Part shown: positions 32,797-47,700 of the stretch, piece after piece
Layout of the letters: every line of letters starts with the position of its first letter
Numbering within the stretch: position 1 is the stretch's first letter
Assembly (NCBI GenBank): GCA_963576735.1
Contig: OY755181.1
Span: 17,993,261-18,057,260, forward strand
Direction: 5' to 3'
Length of the DNA: 64,000 nt
Source of the DNA: Bedellia somnulentella
Lineage: Eukaryota > Arthropoda > Insecta > Lepidoptera > Bedelliidae
Made by a program: the position numbers and the translations under genes
Notes under the pieces: model-generated
What the model was told of the DNA's origin: nothing
The model's database searches: none
Seen by the model: the letters and a program-made list of their open reading frames with translations, nothing else

Positions 32797-35700
32797 CTAC
32801 TGTTTATTTCTAAGTTGAACTAACAAGCTCTGCCGACATAACTTGGAGACTGCCCCTCCTTCCTTCTTCCTCAGCTTTGCTGCAAGTCTCATTAGGCTGA
32901 ACCGGGATCTGGTCTCGCGAGGCTCTCGAGGTGCTGAAATTTAAAGGTATAATTCAATACCACCATTTTATATGGCTGTCTTATGGGACATGTATGGGAC
33001 AGTTTAATTAAAAGCAAAAAGTTATTCCATGGCCAGGATATAAACAAATGAGACGTTGGCAATTTATCTAAAGATAGTCTTACAAACCTTAGTCCATGAA
33101 ACGTTTCCAAGCGTATTGTTAAATTAACAATTAATAAAAAGCGTTGCACCTGTCGTCTTGTACGAAAGCTGCCGTAAAGAATTTTAGATTTTGAGGGATG
33201 GGGTAGTGCCACCTTTACTAGGAACTACATGATACTGACTGATACATACATATACTCAGGGCTACAAATCTCTAGAATGGATAGCCAGAGCTTTGGAATA
33301 AGTAATTCTTCAGCCACTTTTGGAAGGTGCCGGTTCTCCAACACTATGGCCAAAAACATTTAAAAAGTCCCAATACCCTTAGTCGCCTCTTACGAACACC
33401 CACGGGAAGAAATGAGGTAGTGTTATTCCAAGCAGACACTACACAGCTAAAAACTGACTTTTGCATCACAGATAATACTTGAACTAAATTACTTTCAGCA
33501 ATACGGCTCCAAGCTTCTCTGTCAACATTCACCATCCCAGTAGACGCACTGCGACCAAGTGGCACCTCTTCGTTAGATCTCGGCTGGACTGCCGTCGCGT
33601 CACTTTCACAACTTATTCGGCTTAGCCTGGATAACACAAAAATATATTCATGTTAGATATTTATTTCTTTGAAATTAGTAGAAAAACTAAAAAGGTCTTG
33701 TGTAAGAATTAATCGTTCATGCTAAATATGACCGCCCTCACTCTGACATAATTTTATGGGCGGGGCCTCTTAATAATAATTTTTAGTCTGTCTCTCTCTC
33801 TCTTAAAATTAATTTTACTTTAATAAAACAATACATCTTTAAACTTATAGCAAGGGAAGCAATTATTGATAAAAAGTATGAAGAGCTTACCTATCTCCAG
33901 GTCTTAAATCAACAGCTGAACTAGTTCCTTCTCGTCTCATTGAAACTTGAGATGAAAGAAACCTCTCTTTTGCTTTTCTTATTTTTGCAGTTCTTTCTGA
34001 TATTTTTGTTGCTTCAGAATCAGTTGAAGAAACAGTACCATCAAAAACTGAAATTGATCGTTCATAATTCATAACCCCCACGCGCTTCGGCGATGTTGGT
34101 ACGATAATATCCGATGTTTGTCTCATGAATGGGATCTTTGATGCTAATTGGTCATCTTGGGGAAAAACTGGAAGATTTTTGGTTAAATCTGGGACTATGG
34201 TATCGGTGCTTGCAGTGTCAATCAAAATTTCTTTGTTGGCCTTCTCAAAATGGTTTCGCGATTTCCCTTTGTCACAATTCAGAACATGTGCACTTCTTGA
34301 TTTTATAACTCCTTCATTGTTCGAAGAGTCTTTTGGTGTTGACGGTTTTTCAACTGCAACTTGATCTTTTCTTGATAACTGACATGCGCTAGCTGATTTT
34401 TGGACCTCTCTTTCTAGAAATGGGTTGTTTCTGAAAACAATTATATCACTTATTCTGGTTATAACCCACAAGTTTGTTTCAGTATGGAATGTTTTAATTT
34501 ACCTTATATTAACACCTACAGGCATATCGGGAGGTCGTCTTCTTTCTAAAGCTGGTGAACGCCAAGCTGGTGATGATGTGCCACTGCTTGCACCAGATGT
34601 ATGCACTAAAATAATTTAAAATTATAAATAATACGTACCTACATTAGTCTTCTAGTCACAAAAGATTATTTAGAAAGATTATTTTGTCTGTGTATGTAAG
34701 AAAGTTTGGGAATCATTTTTAGAAAATGTCTTGAAAATGACTTCTTAACTTAACTGAGATGAGTATTCACATCTACCTACTGCTTGTGACTTTTTACCGA
34801 ATTAAAATTGTGAAAATTGAATGTTCTGTATGCTTACCATCTTCATGTATTTTTAAATTGTATCTTTGTATCATAATTCTAATTGAGGGAGAAGTTTCTT
34901 TGGGTTGGGGTTTTCTTTGTGACGAAGGAGACAGAGGTAGAGGAGGTCGATTTCTTCGTTTCTGGTCATCACCTTCTTGCAAATCTCCTGAACTTTTTGA
35001 CCGCATACTAAGTTCCTGCTTTTTGTTTCCCAAAGTTCCTTCGGATGTTTTCTTACAAGCATTTGTGCGATGTTCCGATCTTCCGTCCTTTACTTCTGAT
35101 AATTCATCAACATCTAACGGAATTACGGCCGTCGGTACAGTTTCTCCGCTGCGGACCACTGGTGAAAATATTTTCCTCGTTGTTTTTACTATGACTTCCG
35201 GTGACCCTTCTCGAAGTTCTGGTGTTTTTAATTTTAAAATGAAAACCTGAAAAAAGAGACAGTATTAAAAAGAATAGAAAATTATACGCCATTAAACGCC
35301 TTTTAGGTAACAATATGTAGTGAATAAATGTTGTAAGATGTTTGGTTTTGTAATATGTTTTTCATAATATATCAAATGTGGGAAAAATTCTGTAATTAAA
35401 TAAAGTACTTGCAAAATTAATTTTGCATACTTAGTATCTAAAAACAATTAGTTTAATTCTAAATTAAATATTCGATTTTATTAAGTTGTACTTTATTTCG
35501 TTTTTTGTTTTACTTACATCACCTTCTGAGTCTGAGTGCAACGATGCTGGTGGAGTTTTTGGTCTTTCTGAAGGTCTTCGCAGTCTTTTCCGTCTCCTCG
35601 GTATTTCGACGGTAACTGTGTCGACATCCGGTTCAGTATCCGTTTCACTTGGTTTTGACTGTTCTCTTTCAAGTCTTGCTCTTGATTTTGCCTTCTTTTT

Positions 35701-38700
35701 ATTTCCATTTGTTTTGTCAATATCTTTCTGTTTCTCGTCTTTGTTTATTTCTTTAAGATTATCTACATGTTCTTCAATTATGTCAAAATTTTCTTGACTA
35801 TTTCTTGTAAAAGCTATGGCATTCATATCAATTGGTACACTTTTTTCAAAATCAGCTTGAAGATCATTCATTCTTTTTATTTCATTTTCACGTAGTCGAC
35901 TAGAGCTAGATCTTTCGATTTCTTCAATTGTTTGCCGAATGAACTTTGCGTCTTCTTCTATGCTTGGTTGGCGCCCAATTTTCCGTTTTGTATTATTTTT
36001 TTCTGAGTTTTTAGCCTGAAATGTGGTTTATTTCTCAAAAATTTATGAATATTATATTATTGCTTATACATATCCATAAAAAGTGCTACTATTTACCTTT
36101 AACTTGCCTCCGGATTTGTCTTTCGATTTAATAGAACGAGGACCTGGAAAAATAATTGATGGTTATCAACACAATTACCCAGCACCCTATCTCCTTCTTT
36201 TTTTATCCACTATATATTATTTTATTTTATTCAGAAGATTTACAGCATTAAAACTTTTTGATACAAACTTAATGAATTATCTTTTAGCCATGTACAAATC
36301 TTCACACATAATATCTTGCTATTAACTATAGTAAAACTTAGTCCAATCCGTCTACAGACAGATCTCAACGTTGTCGAATCGTTATACATCGTGTTTGAGA
36401 CATCAAACTTTATGGCTTAGAATAGCAGAAACCCATTTCGTTCCTTAGGTGACGTAAGAAACCACTAAAATTTGTGGACCCAAAATGCCAATTTACGTGA
36501 CTTTGGGGACTTGTCTAAAGATCCATCACATATTAACTTATACTTTACAACGTTTTCCCAACTGAACTTCTAAATATGCCTTAAACATTTTAAATTATAA
36601 AGTATATATGTATTTAACTTAGAAGACATTCACCATTTCCATTTGGTTGCAAAACAGCAGTTCCCGTAATTGCAGAAGTGGTCTCACACAAAAGTCGTGC
36701 TTCGGCATTTCCATATGTATACACTGGTTTCTGAGGAGTGTGTCGCGGGGTCATAGCTACTAGTGGTGCTGCAGTGCACACCTCTTCAGCTTCCACTTCC
36801 ACTAAAACGGCTCCTCTGGTGTTATCATCATCATAGTCATCATCATGTTCCATCTGCGTACATAATTATCGAAAAATTTAATGAATGTTTTTGTGAAAGG
36901 AGCTCTCAAACAATAAAAAACGTACACAGACATCTAAAGAGTCAAATTTTGAAAGTATGGTGGAAATAATATTATTCTAACAATGATAATAAAAATACCT
37001 TTCTTGAATTTCCACACACATTCAATAAAATTCATCATCTTCTAAAGTATAAAATAATACTTACAGAATGTCTCCGTTCGAATTCTAGGTCAATATTGTC
37101 CACATCATTAACACTCAAACTAGACGCATGCAATCTTCCAGACCCGCTGACTGATGGGGCCACGCTTCCGTCAGACTGGGTGCGGGTGAGAGGAGTCGGT
37201 GGCAGTTTTGTTGTTCTTCCTTTAGCTGCCTGTAGAAGAGCTGATGTGGATGCTTCTGGTGCAATGCCTCTTGATTTCTCCCATTCGTGGAGTTTGCGGG
37301 TAAATGAACGGGATATACCTTGAAAGATATATACGGAAATAAAATAGAATACTCACTATTGAACATCATACTTAAGCATTCATAGATTTTGACAACATAT
37401 TATTTGTTACTTTACATACATATGCTCAAGGATATAAATCTCTAGAAGGGGAGCCAGAGCTTCAGAATATGATATTCCTCAGCCACTTTTGGAAGTTGCC
37501 TGGGGTCCTGGGATAAGTTTGTAAAATTGGTTTTTGTAATGGGTCTCAAACCGCAAGGCCAAAAATTCACTTAAAAAGCCCCAATACCTCTTACGAAATC
37601 CCACAGCAAGAAATGGTGTAGTGCTATTCTAAACCAGAACTACATAGCCTATTATGTATATATTTATTATATTAGCAAATTTATTTAATAAACCTCCTCC
37701 GTTGTTCAAACATTTTGCTGTATATAATTATTTCAATTGTAAGTTTTGTTATTATCACTAAAACTTTATTGAAACTGACCTTTGAATTTAAAAAGTCCGG
37801 TTGATGTTTGAACGAGCACTTCATCACGTTTGGCCTCCTGCTCATACGCCGGCACTGAGTTTGTTTCCTTCATCTTCTTCCACTCATCTATCAAACATTT
37901 AATTTAATTGTGCATTTATTAAAGTACTATATCATTTGATGCATGTTTTATGGCAAACAATCGCCTTCAAGTGAGAATTTTCTTTGTCATTATTTGTTAG
38001 TAGGAAATTCATGGGTTGTATATAGTTCCTAAGTACCAGCCAAATTGTAGACTTTTACAACCGCTACTATTTTGTTACAGTTGTGTAAGTGAGGCACCAC
38101 GAACAAGCTAAGTGCAGTTCCATTATAGCTCATAATAGGTAATGATACGGATAATAACTCCTAAATATTAAAATGCAGTAAATACCCCATTTCTTGAGAA
38201 AATCATCACTTAGATCCTGCCGGGCCGGCACAGGTGGTGGCTGTCTGACTCCTTTCATCCGCTGCCATTCTGCTAATTTCTTTCTGAAATCCGCTGACAG
38301 CTGCTCCTCTGTAGCAACAGGTTTGAGGGTAGCTAGAAGAAAGATAATGGGTTTATCTGTCCGCCACAAACACTTGTAGGCATAATGTAAAAAACTATGT
38401 ATGTATCTGTCACAAACTTTATCTTTTCAAACAATTAGTTAATTCTTTCTTAAAAATTATCACATGATTGATTACAAAAATTTGCCCTAGGTGCATCCGC
38501 CACAATACATACAATTCGGTATGCAAAGTTTTTTTTTTGGTATTTATTAAATATTTTTATTCGGTAGCAAACACGAAAATAAAAAACTAGTTTGAATATT
38601 TTTCATTTAAAATGAGTAATTGCAAAGTTATGAATTTTTAAAGATTGTTCAACTTTTGTACTTAATGACGTCATCGATTGAAAATATCACGTAGCGACAT

Positions 38701-41700
38701 GCAAATAAAGCGAATTGTTTTGTAAAAATGTTGCTAATTGCAAAATATTTCACGAATTTGTGATCCCAAATGAAATTATTACGATATTATACTAAACAAA
38801 CCTATGATTTTCGATGTTTTATTAATAAACTGCAAGAACGAATGTCTTTGACATAACGCTGAAGGTCAAATACCGTTACAGTTTTTTGCTAAAATAACGG
38901 TCATCTTAGCTCTGTTTGATTTAATTTCAAGAAAATATGTTTTAAAAACATAATATCTCGAAATGGATTCGTAATCAGCACCTCTTTTGTAAAACTTTGC
39001 ATACCGAATTCACGACTTTGAAATATTCACATATAAAAGTAGTGTTCTTTAAAAACTTTAGTTTTGATCACAAAACCATACAATCATTCAAAATAAAAAC
39101 TCAAAATTTCGAAAACTTTCGTAATATAAAGCTAGGATCATACTAAAAGAGCAAGTATTTTAAATGTATCAACACACATTTTCTAGAAAAGTTGGTGGCA
39201 CTCAAAGACTTTAAATTTATACATATTATGAAATAATACTTGTCTGAAGCTCTGGCTACCTCCATTTAGGAGTTATAGCCACGAGTATATATACTATATA
39301 ATAATATAATTACCAGCATGTAGTTTCCCTCTCCTGTCAGAGAACTCCCTGGTCAGTCGGGACTGCAGAGCGGCGTAGTCTCGGGCGATCTCCTCCCGCA
39401 CCGCGCTCGCCTCGCACCCGCTGCTCAGCCCTTCTGTATCTTGGAAATGTAAATCTTAGTTATTGTTTGACTTTATTTAGTGTTTTGTGTTGTTTCAGCT
39501 TAGAAGATCATAAACTACAAATCTTTTAATTTAAATCTTTTTGTTCATGAAAACCTCATGTGGGGATTATTACTAATAAATAAAGAATAAATAAAGGAAA
39601 GAAAAATTTCGACACAGGCGGGATTTGAACCCGCGACCTCGGGTATACGCCCCCGTCGCTCTTGCCAATTGAGCTACCGTGGCGTTTTCAACATTTGCAT
39701 TCTATCTGAAAAGATAGACAAGTGGCCTTCCGAATAAGTAAAAAATTCGGAGGTAGGAAACGCAAACACTACTAAAACGTGTAATAAAAGAAATAAAGAA
39801 TAAAAGAATTTCGCGCTGGCAGCCATTGACACGGTAGCTCAATTGGCAAGAGCGACGGGGGCGTATACCCGAGGTCGCGGGTTCGAATCCCGCCTGTGTC
39901 GAAATTTTTCTTTCCTTTATTTATTCTTTATGTATTACAAATCTCTTTCCTTAAGACTACTGTTAAATATTACAAATCTCTTTCCGTAAGACTACTGTTA
40001 AATATCTAGTACCTGAAGGTGCTCCCTCACGGGGAGCATTCACGTGTACTGTGACATTATAGATTCGTCTTTGAGCCTAACATTACAAAAATTCCTCCCT
40101 GACCAACGAGCATTCGCGTGTTATTCATACAATCATTTATATAATCATTACAATGTGCGCATTGTAATGCTCGGATAACCTCCTTCACTGATGTAATGCT
40201 CAAATCTGTAACGTTACATTACACGCCAATGCTCCCGGTGAGGGAGCACCTTTAAATTTATATTTTTTTTACCTACCTAGTCTTTATTGGCTTAGACTTT
40301 AAGTAATCTGTTTATTAAAAGTCTCGAAAAAAATGTGGTCAAACAAACAACCCTTGTCATGTTAACAACGTCAAATTTGACTTTACAGTCCCAACCGTTT
40401 GTTATTTTTCAGATTAAACCAAATTTATAGAATAGAAAATAAATAATGAAGAACTAATTTGCAAACACAGAAATAAAATGGGGAAGCCATACATTTTGTT
40501 ACAAATTTATGAAACCAGCAATGCCTAACATAGTAATATATCAATTATATTCACAATATTTACAGAATGTCACCTAGTTTTATGCCTCACTCGAATATTT
40601 TTCTTAAACATTATTATTCAGACGGACAAAACGGACAAAAATAATTATTAGTCCTGTCGTTATGAGTCCTGATAACTCTTGAGATCAATTTACATTTCTC
40701 AATCTCCTCATACATGCCCTTTTATACATATTCATCCATCTTTTTTATAGGACCAAAATCACTCATCTCAATATGGCTGCGGTGTACGAGCTTTTAGCTG
40801 GTATTGTTAGAACGGTAAGATAAAATATATATACCTACAGCACCTTACAGTTATTGACCCATTTTTTTGATCAGAGATGAGAAATAATTATTTTATGAGA
40901 TTCTACTTACGATGGGAATTTAATTGAAAAAACTGTTCTAATTCATGATTTAGTTATTGTGGTTTATGTCACAGTTTTTACTGGATATGATATTTCAAAA
41001 GATACCATTTTATATTTTAGATCGTCGAGCAACTGAGTTACCTGTTCTCGAGCACTACCTCCGCGGCTACCCCGACCAGTATAACCTCGACTGTTAAACC
41101 AGTACGAGTAGTAAGTAAACTTCTTACAGTTATTTAAATTATGACTGAGGGAATTTGTTTAAATCTAAATTGCTATTATTTGTTACCGAGAATTTAAAAA
41201 TAAAACTTGAATAATATAAGCGACCTTAAGAGCTGACACAGAGACAATCACAATTTAATCGAATCTTTACTTTATAAGAGGCACTAGTAGGTCTATATCT
41301 ATATCCCTCAGAAGTAAATGTAATGTAAGGTTGTACGAAAGAGTGAAAAATAGTGTGATTCATGAACGAACGTGTGAAAGATGACGTAGTGCGCAAGATA
41401 GAGAAAGGAATGTTAAGATGGATTGGGCACAAAGAGAGGATGGATGAACGATGGATAAAGTGGCAAATCAGATATATATAGAGCCAATGTGGATGGTGTT
41501 GGTAGTAGAGGACGGCCGCGTAAGACATTTGAAAATCTAATCGAAACCAATCTTACATTAACTATACTGATCCAATCCTTTCCTTTTGTTTTTATGTATC
41601 TTCAACATTAATTAGCCTTAATTATAGCTCGTGCGGGGTTAAACAAGAGTTTTTTAATGCTACGGTAGCCCTCCTGTTTCCAACAAGAAACATATTGATA

Positions 41701-44700
41701 TAAAATAAAGATATAACTTTGTCTGCAAGTACTGCAATTTATTAGTACGGATATTTTTGGAAATATAGCTGTTACGAATATTTTACTACTACTATACTAC
41801 GTATACTTTTAAAGACTTGTAATCAAAACATGCAATAAATACACACACAGAGTATACGCTTTTCATTTAACAGGAGTCTCAAATTAAAAGGCTAAAGGAA
41901 ACTACGTCAAGTCATGTAAAAGAAACTGTTAAAGAAGGTGTTAATGCAGCGACCAAAAAGGAAAACTTACATAAAGTATTTGACAAGGTCTCAAATTACA
42001 GTGACCAGTCTTCAACAGATGAAAAATGTAAGTTTATCATCAAATCTGCTAGTTATCTGCTAGAGTTTAGTTAAACTCAAACTAACTTAAAATATTATGT
42101 CGATCTCGATGCTCGAAGATAACCTGTCATATACTTTGAGACATATGCATAAATAGAGAGGAAATAGGATGTATTTTACAGTCAGTGTATAAAAGTAGTC
42201 AATTGCTTTATATTTATGAAGATCGATTTTTGCGTTTGAACATTTACAACACTCTTATAGAGTTCATCTACTGAGGCTTTCTTCACAGCCCATACATACA
42301 TGTTCCCACGAAGGGGCATCCTATATAGGGTGATTTGGCCTTAGTCCTCCACACTCGCCAGTGGCGGGTTGGCAGACTAACGACCACTACCGTGATATTA
42401 ACCGGGACCGACGGCTTAACGCACCCTACGAAGCACGGAATCATTTTAATTTTTGGGATAATTAGGTGAGCCTGCAATATCCTTCCAAACAGGTTTAAAT
42501 CTCACAAATTAAATTTCGACGAAGGCCACGGAAGGACACACCTAGACCAAATAGAGTGTGTGCTCAAAAAGGCCGGCGTCCGAAGTATGAAGAATAAAAG
42601 AGCATGTATGAGAAGAATGATGAATTTACATTCATCATTCATCAGAAGCCAGAGAGATTTGCCTGGATCGTACAAAGTGGCGATCTATAGTCTCTGCCTA
42701 CCCCAATGGGAGCAATGGGCGTGAGTAAAAGTAAATAAATAAGTAAATTAAATTTGTGAGTTTACCCCCCGGATTGAACCCTAAACCTACTTACTTGAAG
42801 CCAAGCGCTTAACCGCGGGACCACGGAGGCGGGAGGATGTATGTGGTTAAAATGGCACAAAATCCTGCCATATACATACACGCTCAAAAACTCATCTTAA
42901 TAAAAAAAACATCAATTTGCCGAAAATAATATTTAATTTAATTTCAGTGTCTCCTGTCACAAGCGGTTGCAAGAGCTGCAGAGAGGCAAACAAACCATGT
43001 ATGCCAGGCTGCCCAAACGTGAAAACCAGTCAATCTGATAAGAACGTGACCACAGCAGTAGCCATATTGTCACCAACTCTATTCAAATCTCAATCGTCAA
43101 CGCCAAAGTCTGTATCCGCTGAACTGTCATGTATTAGTTTTGAATCTGCGCCTGGCAAATTGATGTCCTCAGGAAGGTCAACGAATTCGATTTGCTGCAA
43201 AGAATTTGGTAATTCATTTTTGTATTTCACCTCAATCATTTTGTACTCACAAAGTATGATGAGTGGTGGATATTGGAAGACTGACGCAATGTGGCAATAT
43301 TTCTCAATGAGTTGTCAAACCTCTTGGTAAAGGCCATAGCAAGACGAAAGATGTGATGCGAATGCGATGCGATGCGATGCGAATAACCTTGTCTACTAAT
43401 GTAAAATGTATAATAATTGTACCTAAATAAATAAATAAATAAAACGTAAATTGGCGCAAAGCGAGCATTAAATTATTAATAGCTAAAAAAGAATGTATGG
43501 ACAGAAAAAGGAGCAGGACTGATAGTTTGAAACAAATTCAAATTTATGCTATTGCCGGTAACGATGATGATAATATAGCTTTTTGTTTTCATTCAGTACA
43601 GCATTGGTCCACTTTATACAAGTATTCATTAGATTTTAATCCATAAACATATATTTCTATGTTTAAATTTTATGCTTCAGAAAAGAAGATATCATCGAGT
43701 GACCTATCAAAATCTTCATCAATTGCACACATTACAATATTAAAAACGAGGTCTTTAGCGACGAACTTCAAAATACCATTTGAAGCTACGAAACCTCGGA
43801 ACTCCTTTCATGAGCTACAATAATCTTCTATAAATAAAATAAATTTTATGTTTTTAAATTGTTATTCTTGCATTTTGATTTCCTAATTAGAAACAAGTCT
43901 ATAACTTGAATTGTACACGGATGACTTTACCGCATATGATTCAATTTATTAGATTTTTTGGCAACAAATGAACATCTCAACAAACAAAAAGTAGGTTAAA
44001 TACAACTTAAAACTGAAACGAATTACTCGGTCATTTCCGTGCCGCTATGAATGTATCCAACATTTGATGTTAAAATAAACGTCATAATTTTACCCCACTC
44101 CATATCAAAGTTCATATAAAAGATTTTTATGAAAACTCGTAAAATGAAACCGAAACACAATCTCGTGATGCAACGTCCCATATACTCCAGCATATTTCTA
44201 AGTAACGGTCTGTTGCAAGATGTGGTCAACGAATTTATTATTCCATTTTATAGTTGTTTTGGTAAGGCAGTATTTTTAGATTGTTATTATTTTGGCAACA
44301 TTGTTATACTACGAAAACTCTCGTAAACATGAAACTAATATTCTGCAGTTAATAACCATGATGTATTGATTGATAGATACTTACGATTTTGGCAAATATA
44401 GAACTTATGCCTAGCACATTCAGCCTTTGTTATTAGATTATGTTTTGTAGTGTTTAATACAATATAGATCTTCCTAAAATATTTTTAAGATCTTTCGCAA
44501 TCCGCACTCACATGAATTAATGTCTTAACTTAAATAATTTTGATTCTATTATATTTTAGTGTAAACGATTGAATGCCACCGAGTAAAAGCTAATGTTTTC
44601 ACTGTCATGATAACATAGTTACAAAGCTACGTAACAACTCATTTTATATAAATTTTTCACATATATATATGCATAATTTTAAACACGATCATATTATATT

Positions 44701-47700
44701 ACTTATCCCCACAGGCAATCTCTCATGCTCATAATGTGAGAGAATATAATGACGAAGAATTAATAGCGAGTAACAAATCATTGGCGAAAATTACAGACAA
44801 GATAATCAATGGGATAGAAAGGAAATTCAACAAAGATTTAGATAATGTTTTAGCAAAAATAATTCAACAAATAAAAAATCAATTAAACAAATCATCAAAA
44901 AATGTTGTGTTGAAATTAAAACATTTGGAAGATCAATTATCCGGAATAGGAACCTCAAACTATGAGGTAAATAATAATTCTTGATGATAATGAGTACACT
45001 TGAAAATTTTATTATAAAATGAATTTCAACTTGTCGAATTAGTGAATATATACATACCGTGATAGCCCAGTGGGTAGAACACTCGGTTATCGTGCAAACG
45101 ACTAGTGTTCAAATCCTGGGTCGGGCATACACCAATTTGTCTTTTCTAAAGACATATGTGTAGTTAATTTACCATGGTTGTTAACGGTGAGGGAAAACAT
45201 CGTGAGGAAACCCACATGGCTGAGTTGTACTTAGTCATGTGACAGTGTATTCGTACAAAACGGCGATAGGCCTGCCCCCTATCACGTGAGTACACTGTCC
45301 ATGCAAAACGTGGGTACTCTGAACACCAGGTGACAAAGTCACGTGATGTTCAGAAGTATTAGTACCTCTGCCAACCCCCTCGGGGATATTCGGCGAAAAC
45401 GTTTATGTTTATGTTATGTTTTAAGTTACATAATTATACTCACGGCCATATATCCCAAAAAAGGGGCAGCCAGAGCTTCAGAATATGAAATTCCTCAGCC
45501 ACTTCATTGCCAAACAACTTATTTAAATCCCCCAATCCCATATTCTCCTTTTACAAACACCCATGAATAGAAAAGGGGTTGTGCTTTTCTAAGCCGACAG
45601 TACACACTTAATACTATATAATGTGTACGCGACAGAAAACGTTTTGCAGATAAATTCCTGTATAAATGAAAATCAAGATGCAATAGAAAATATTACTTTG
45701 ATGGCATATAACGGCATATTGACTTGCACTTACTACCATAACATTGACAAAGCTAAGCCTAGCGCAGTTATTGTGGGCATGAGGCACTGCATAAAGGATA
45801 AAATGACTATGGTATGAAATATCTCTCTTTTCGTGATCTTTTATAGTTTTACAGAAAAATAAGATTTATAGTCAATACTATAAAGTAAGGATTGTGATTA
45901 CTTCTTTAATAAGTTATCTACCAGACTCAACTCAAACTCAAAAGTTCTAGTACTAATACTTTTGAGCATTACGTGACATTGTCACCTGGCGTTCGGAGTA
46001 CCCACGTTTTGCTTGGACAGTGTACTCACGTAGTAGGTACACCAATATTGTAATATGACTAAGAAAAGATGTGTGTTGCTGAGTTTCTTACGGGTTCTTC
46101 TCGCCTTCACGAAATCGTACACCTTCCAAATCCGAAGTAGAGTCAGTAGAGTAAGATTTAACTTATACGTAAGTTTGTGACGTTCAAAAAATAGAGAACA
46201 ATTCTTTTTATTTTGAAATAAATATTTTTTATCTTTTTATCTTTATCTTTAGGTAGCAGGCCTATCGCCGTTTTTAATTATAGAAAGGTAATAAATATGT
46301 TTTAAAGTATTGCAAGTCGGAAATGGAAGTTTCACAAAAATCCTAGAAATAGGCTTTTGATGTTCATGTTGTATGGATTGACCCTATTTGTGATGTTGTT
46401 TGATTAGTTTTATGTTACTTCTTCAGTAAGAGGGCTCTTTGCAGCTTTTATTTTTGTATTTAATGTAAACAGGACAATATGATTTTTCTTGATTTACTCA
46501 TCCAATTATTATGAAACCCCAACGCAAAAAGTTTTAACTCGTTTATTTTTGTGTGCCTTTTTTAGGTATTAAAGTAATCGGTTATCGAAGTTTCATAAAT
46601 AAATTATTTTAAGACCTGCACCATTCTCATTCTCTTACAGCCCATATATGTCCCCACCAAGGGACCTGAGCCTACCCTATATAGGGCGATTTGCCCATAG
46701 TCCTCCACGCAGGCCAATTGTGGGTTAGCAGACTTACGACTACTACCGTAGTAGTAGCCGGGACCGACTGCCTAACGTGCCCTCCGAAGCACGGAATCAT
46801 CTTAATTATCGGATAATCAGGTGATCCAAGCCTGCAATATCCTTCCAGACTGGGTTAAATCTTACAAATTAAATTTTTAAGGTTACCACCCCCCGGGGAT
46901 CGAACCCGAGACCTCGATACTTGAAACCAAGCGCTTAACCGCGACACCACGGAGGCAGTCAAGACCTACACTACATGTTCATAAATATTAGACGGCTGCA
47001 CCACCATACCATTTACCGTGATTACCTTTTTTTTAGTTATATTTTCTATGTATAACAGAAAAACCTTTAGATAAACGTAGTTTTATACATTTGAGATATA
47101 TGTTGAAAATAATTTTAGGGTGACAGAGATAAAGGTCTAATATCAGAAACTGCAAGTAAATGCATGAGCTCACAGCACCGCACATTTCGAGAAAATATGA
47201 AATGTGTCATTAATGAGGTGAGTTTTTCCCGCACTTAATTCAACTGTGTAGTGTCATAGAGGGCATACACATGACAAAATGTATAAAGATATATATTTTA
47301 TGGGAAGGGATTTCATTCAATTAGGCTTATAGCATCGATACAGAAAAAATATCCTTATCACACCTCCATAATTAACTTTCTAGAACTATCACATCCTATT
47401 CATAATTTACTACTGTGCAATAAGAAGTTATACCTAAACCATGTACAAAGACAATCATATGCAGTTCTTACAAAATAAATCAGATAAACATTTTCAATTC
47501 CAGTCACCACTTCTCCGATCTCTGATGGCAATTATAACGCACAATTTAATAAATGGAGTAGTATCTTTAAAGAAAATGTTAACATTGAATACGAGATTAG
47601 ATGAATGCTTAATAAGTCTTGAAGATAATGTTCAGAAAATTACAGAAAATGTCATAAATAATATAAACCAGTGTGCTCTCAAGAAAACAACGGATGAAGC

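Noticed and set aside
34759..35250. Plus-strand 163-codon frame
   Set aside because: It lies antisense to a coding exon with good splice sites and consistent phase on the minus strand.
39828..39900. Functional tRNA gene
   Set aside because: The anticodon arm does not form a normal 5-bp stem with a 7-base loop, and the sequence recurs as part of a repeat with shared tails.
42917..43330. Single-exon 137-codon gene
   Set aside because: Its first codons are intron sequence ending in a clear acceptor (tttaatttcag), so it is better read as an internal exon from 42948.
44129..44263. Start exon MKTRKMKPKHNLVMQRP for the helical gene
   Set aside because: It has a good donor (G|GTAAGG) but its phase 1 does not fit the phase-0 exon at 44715, and no bridging exon was found.
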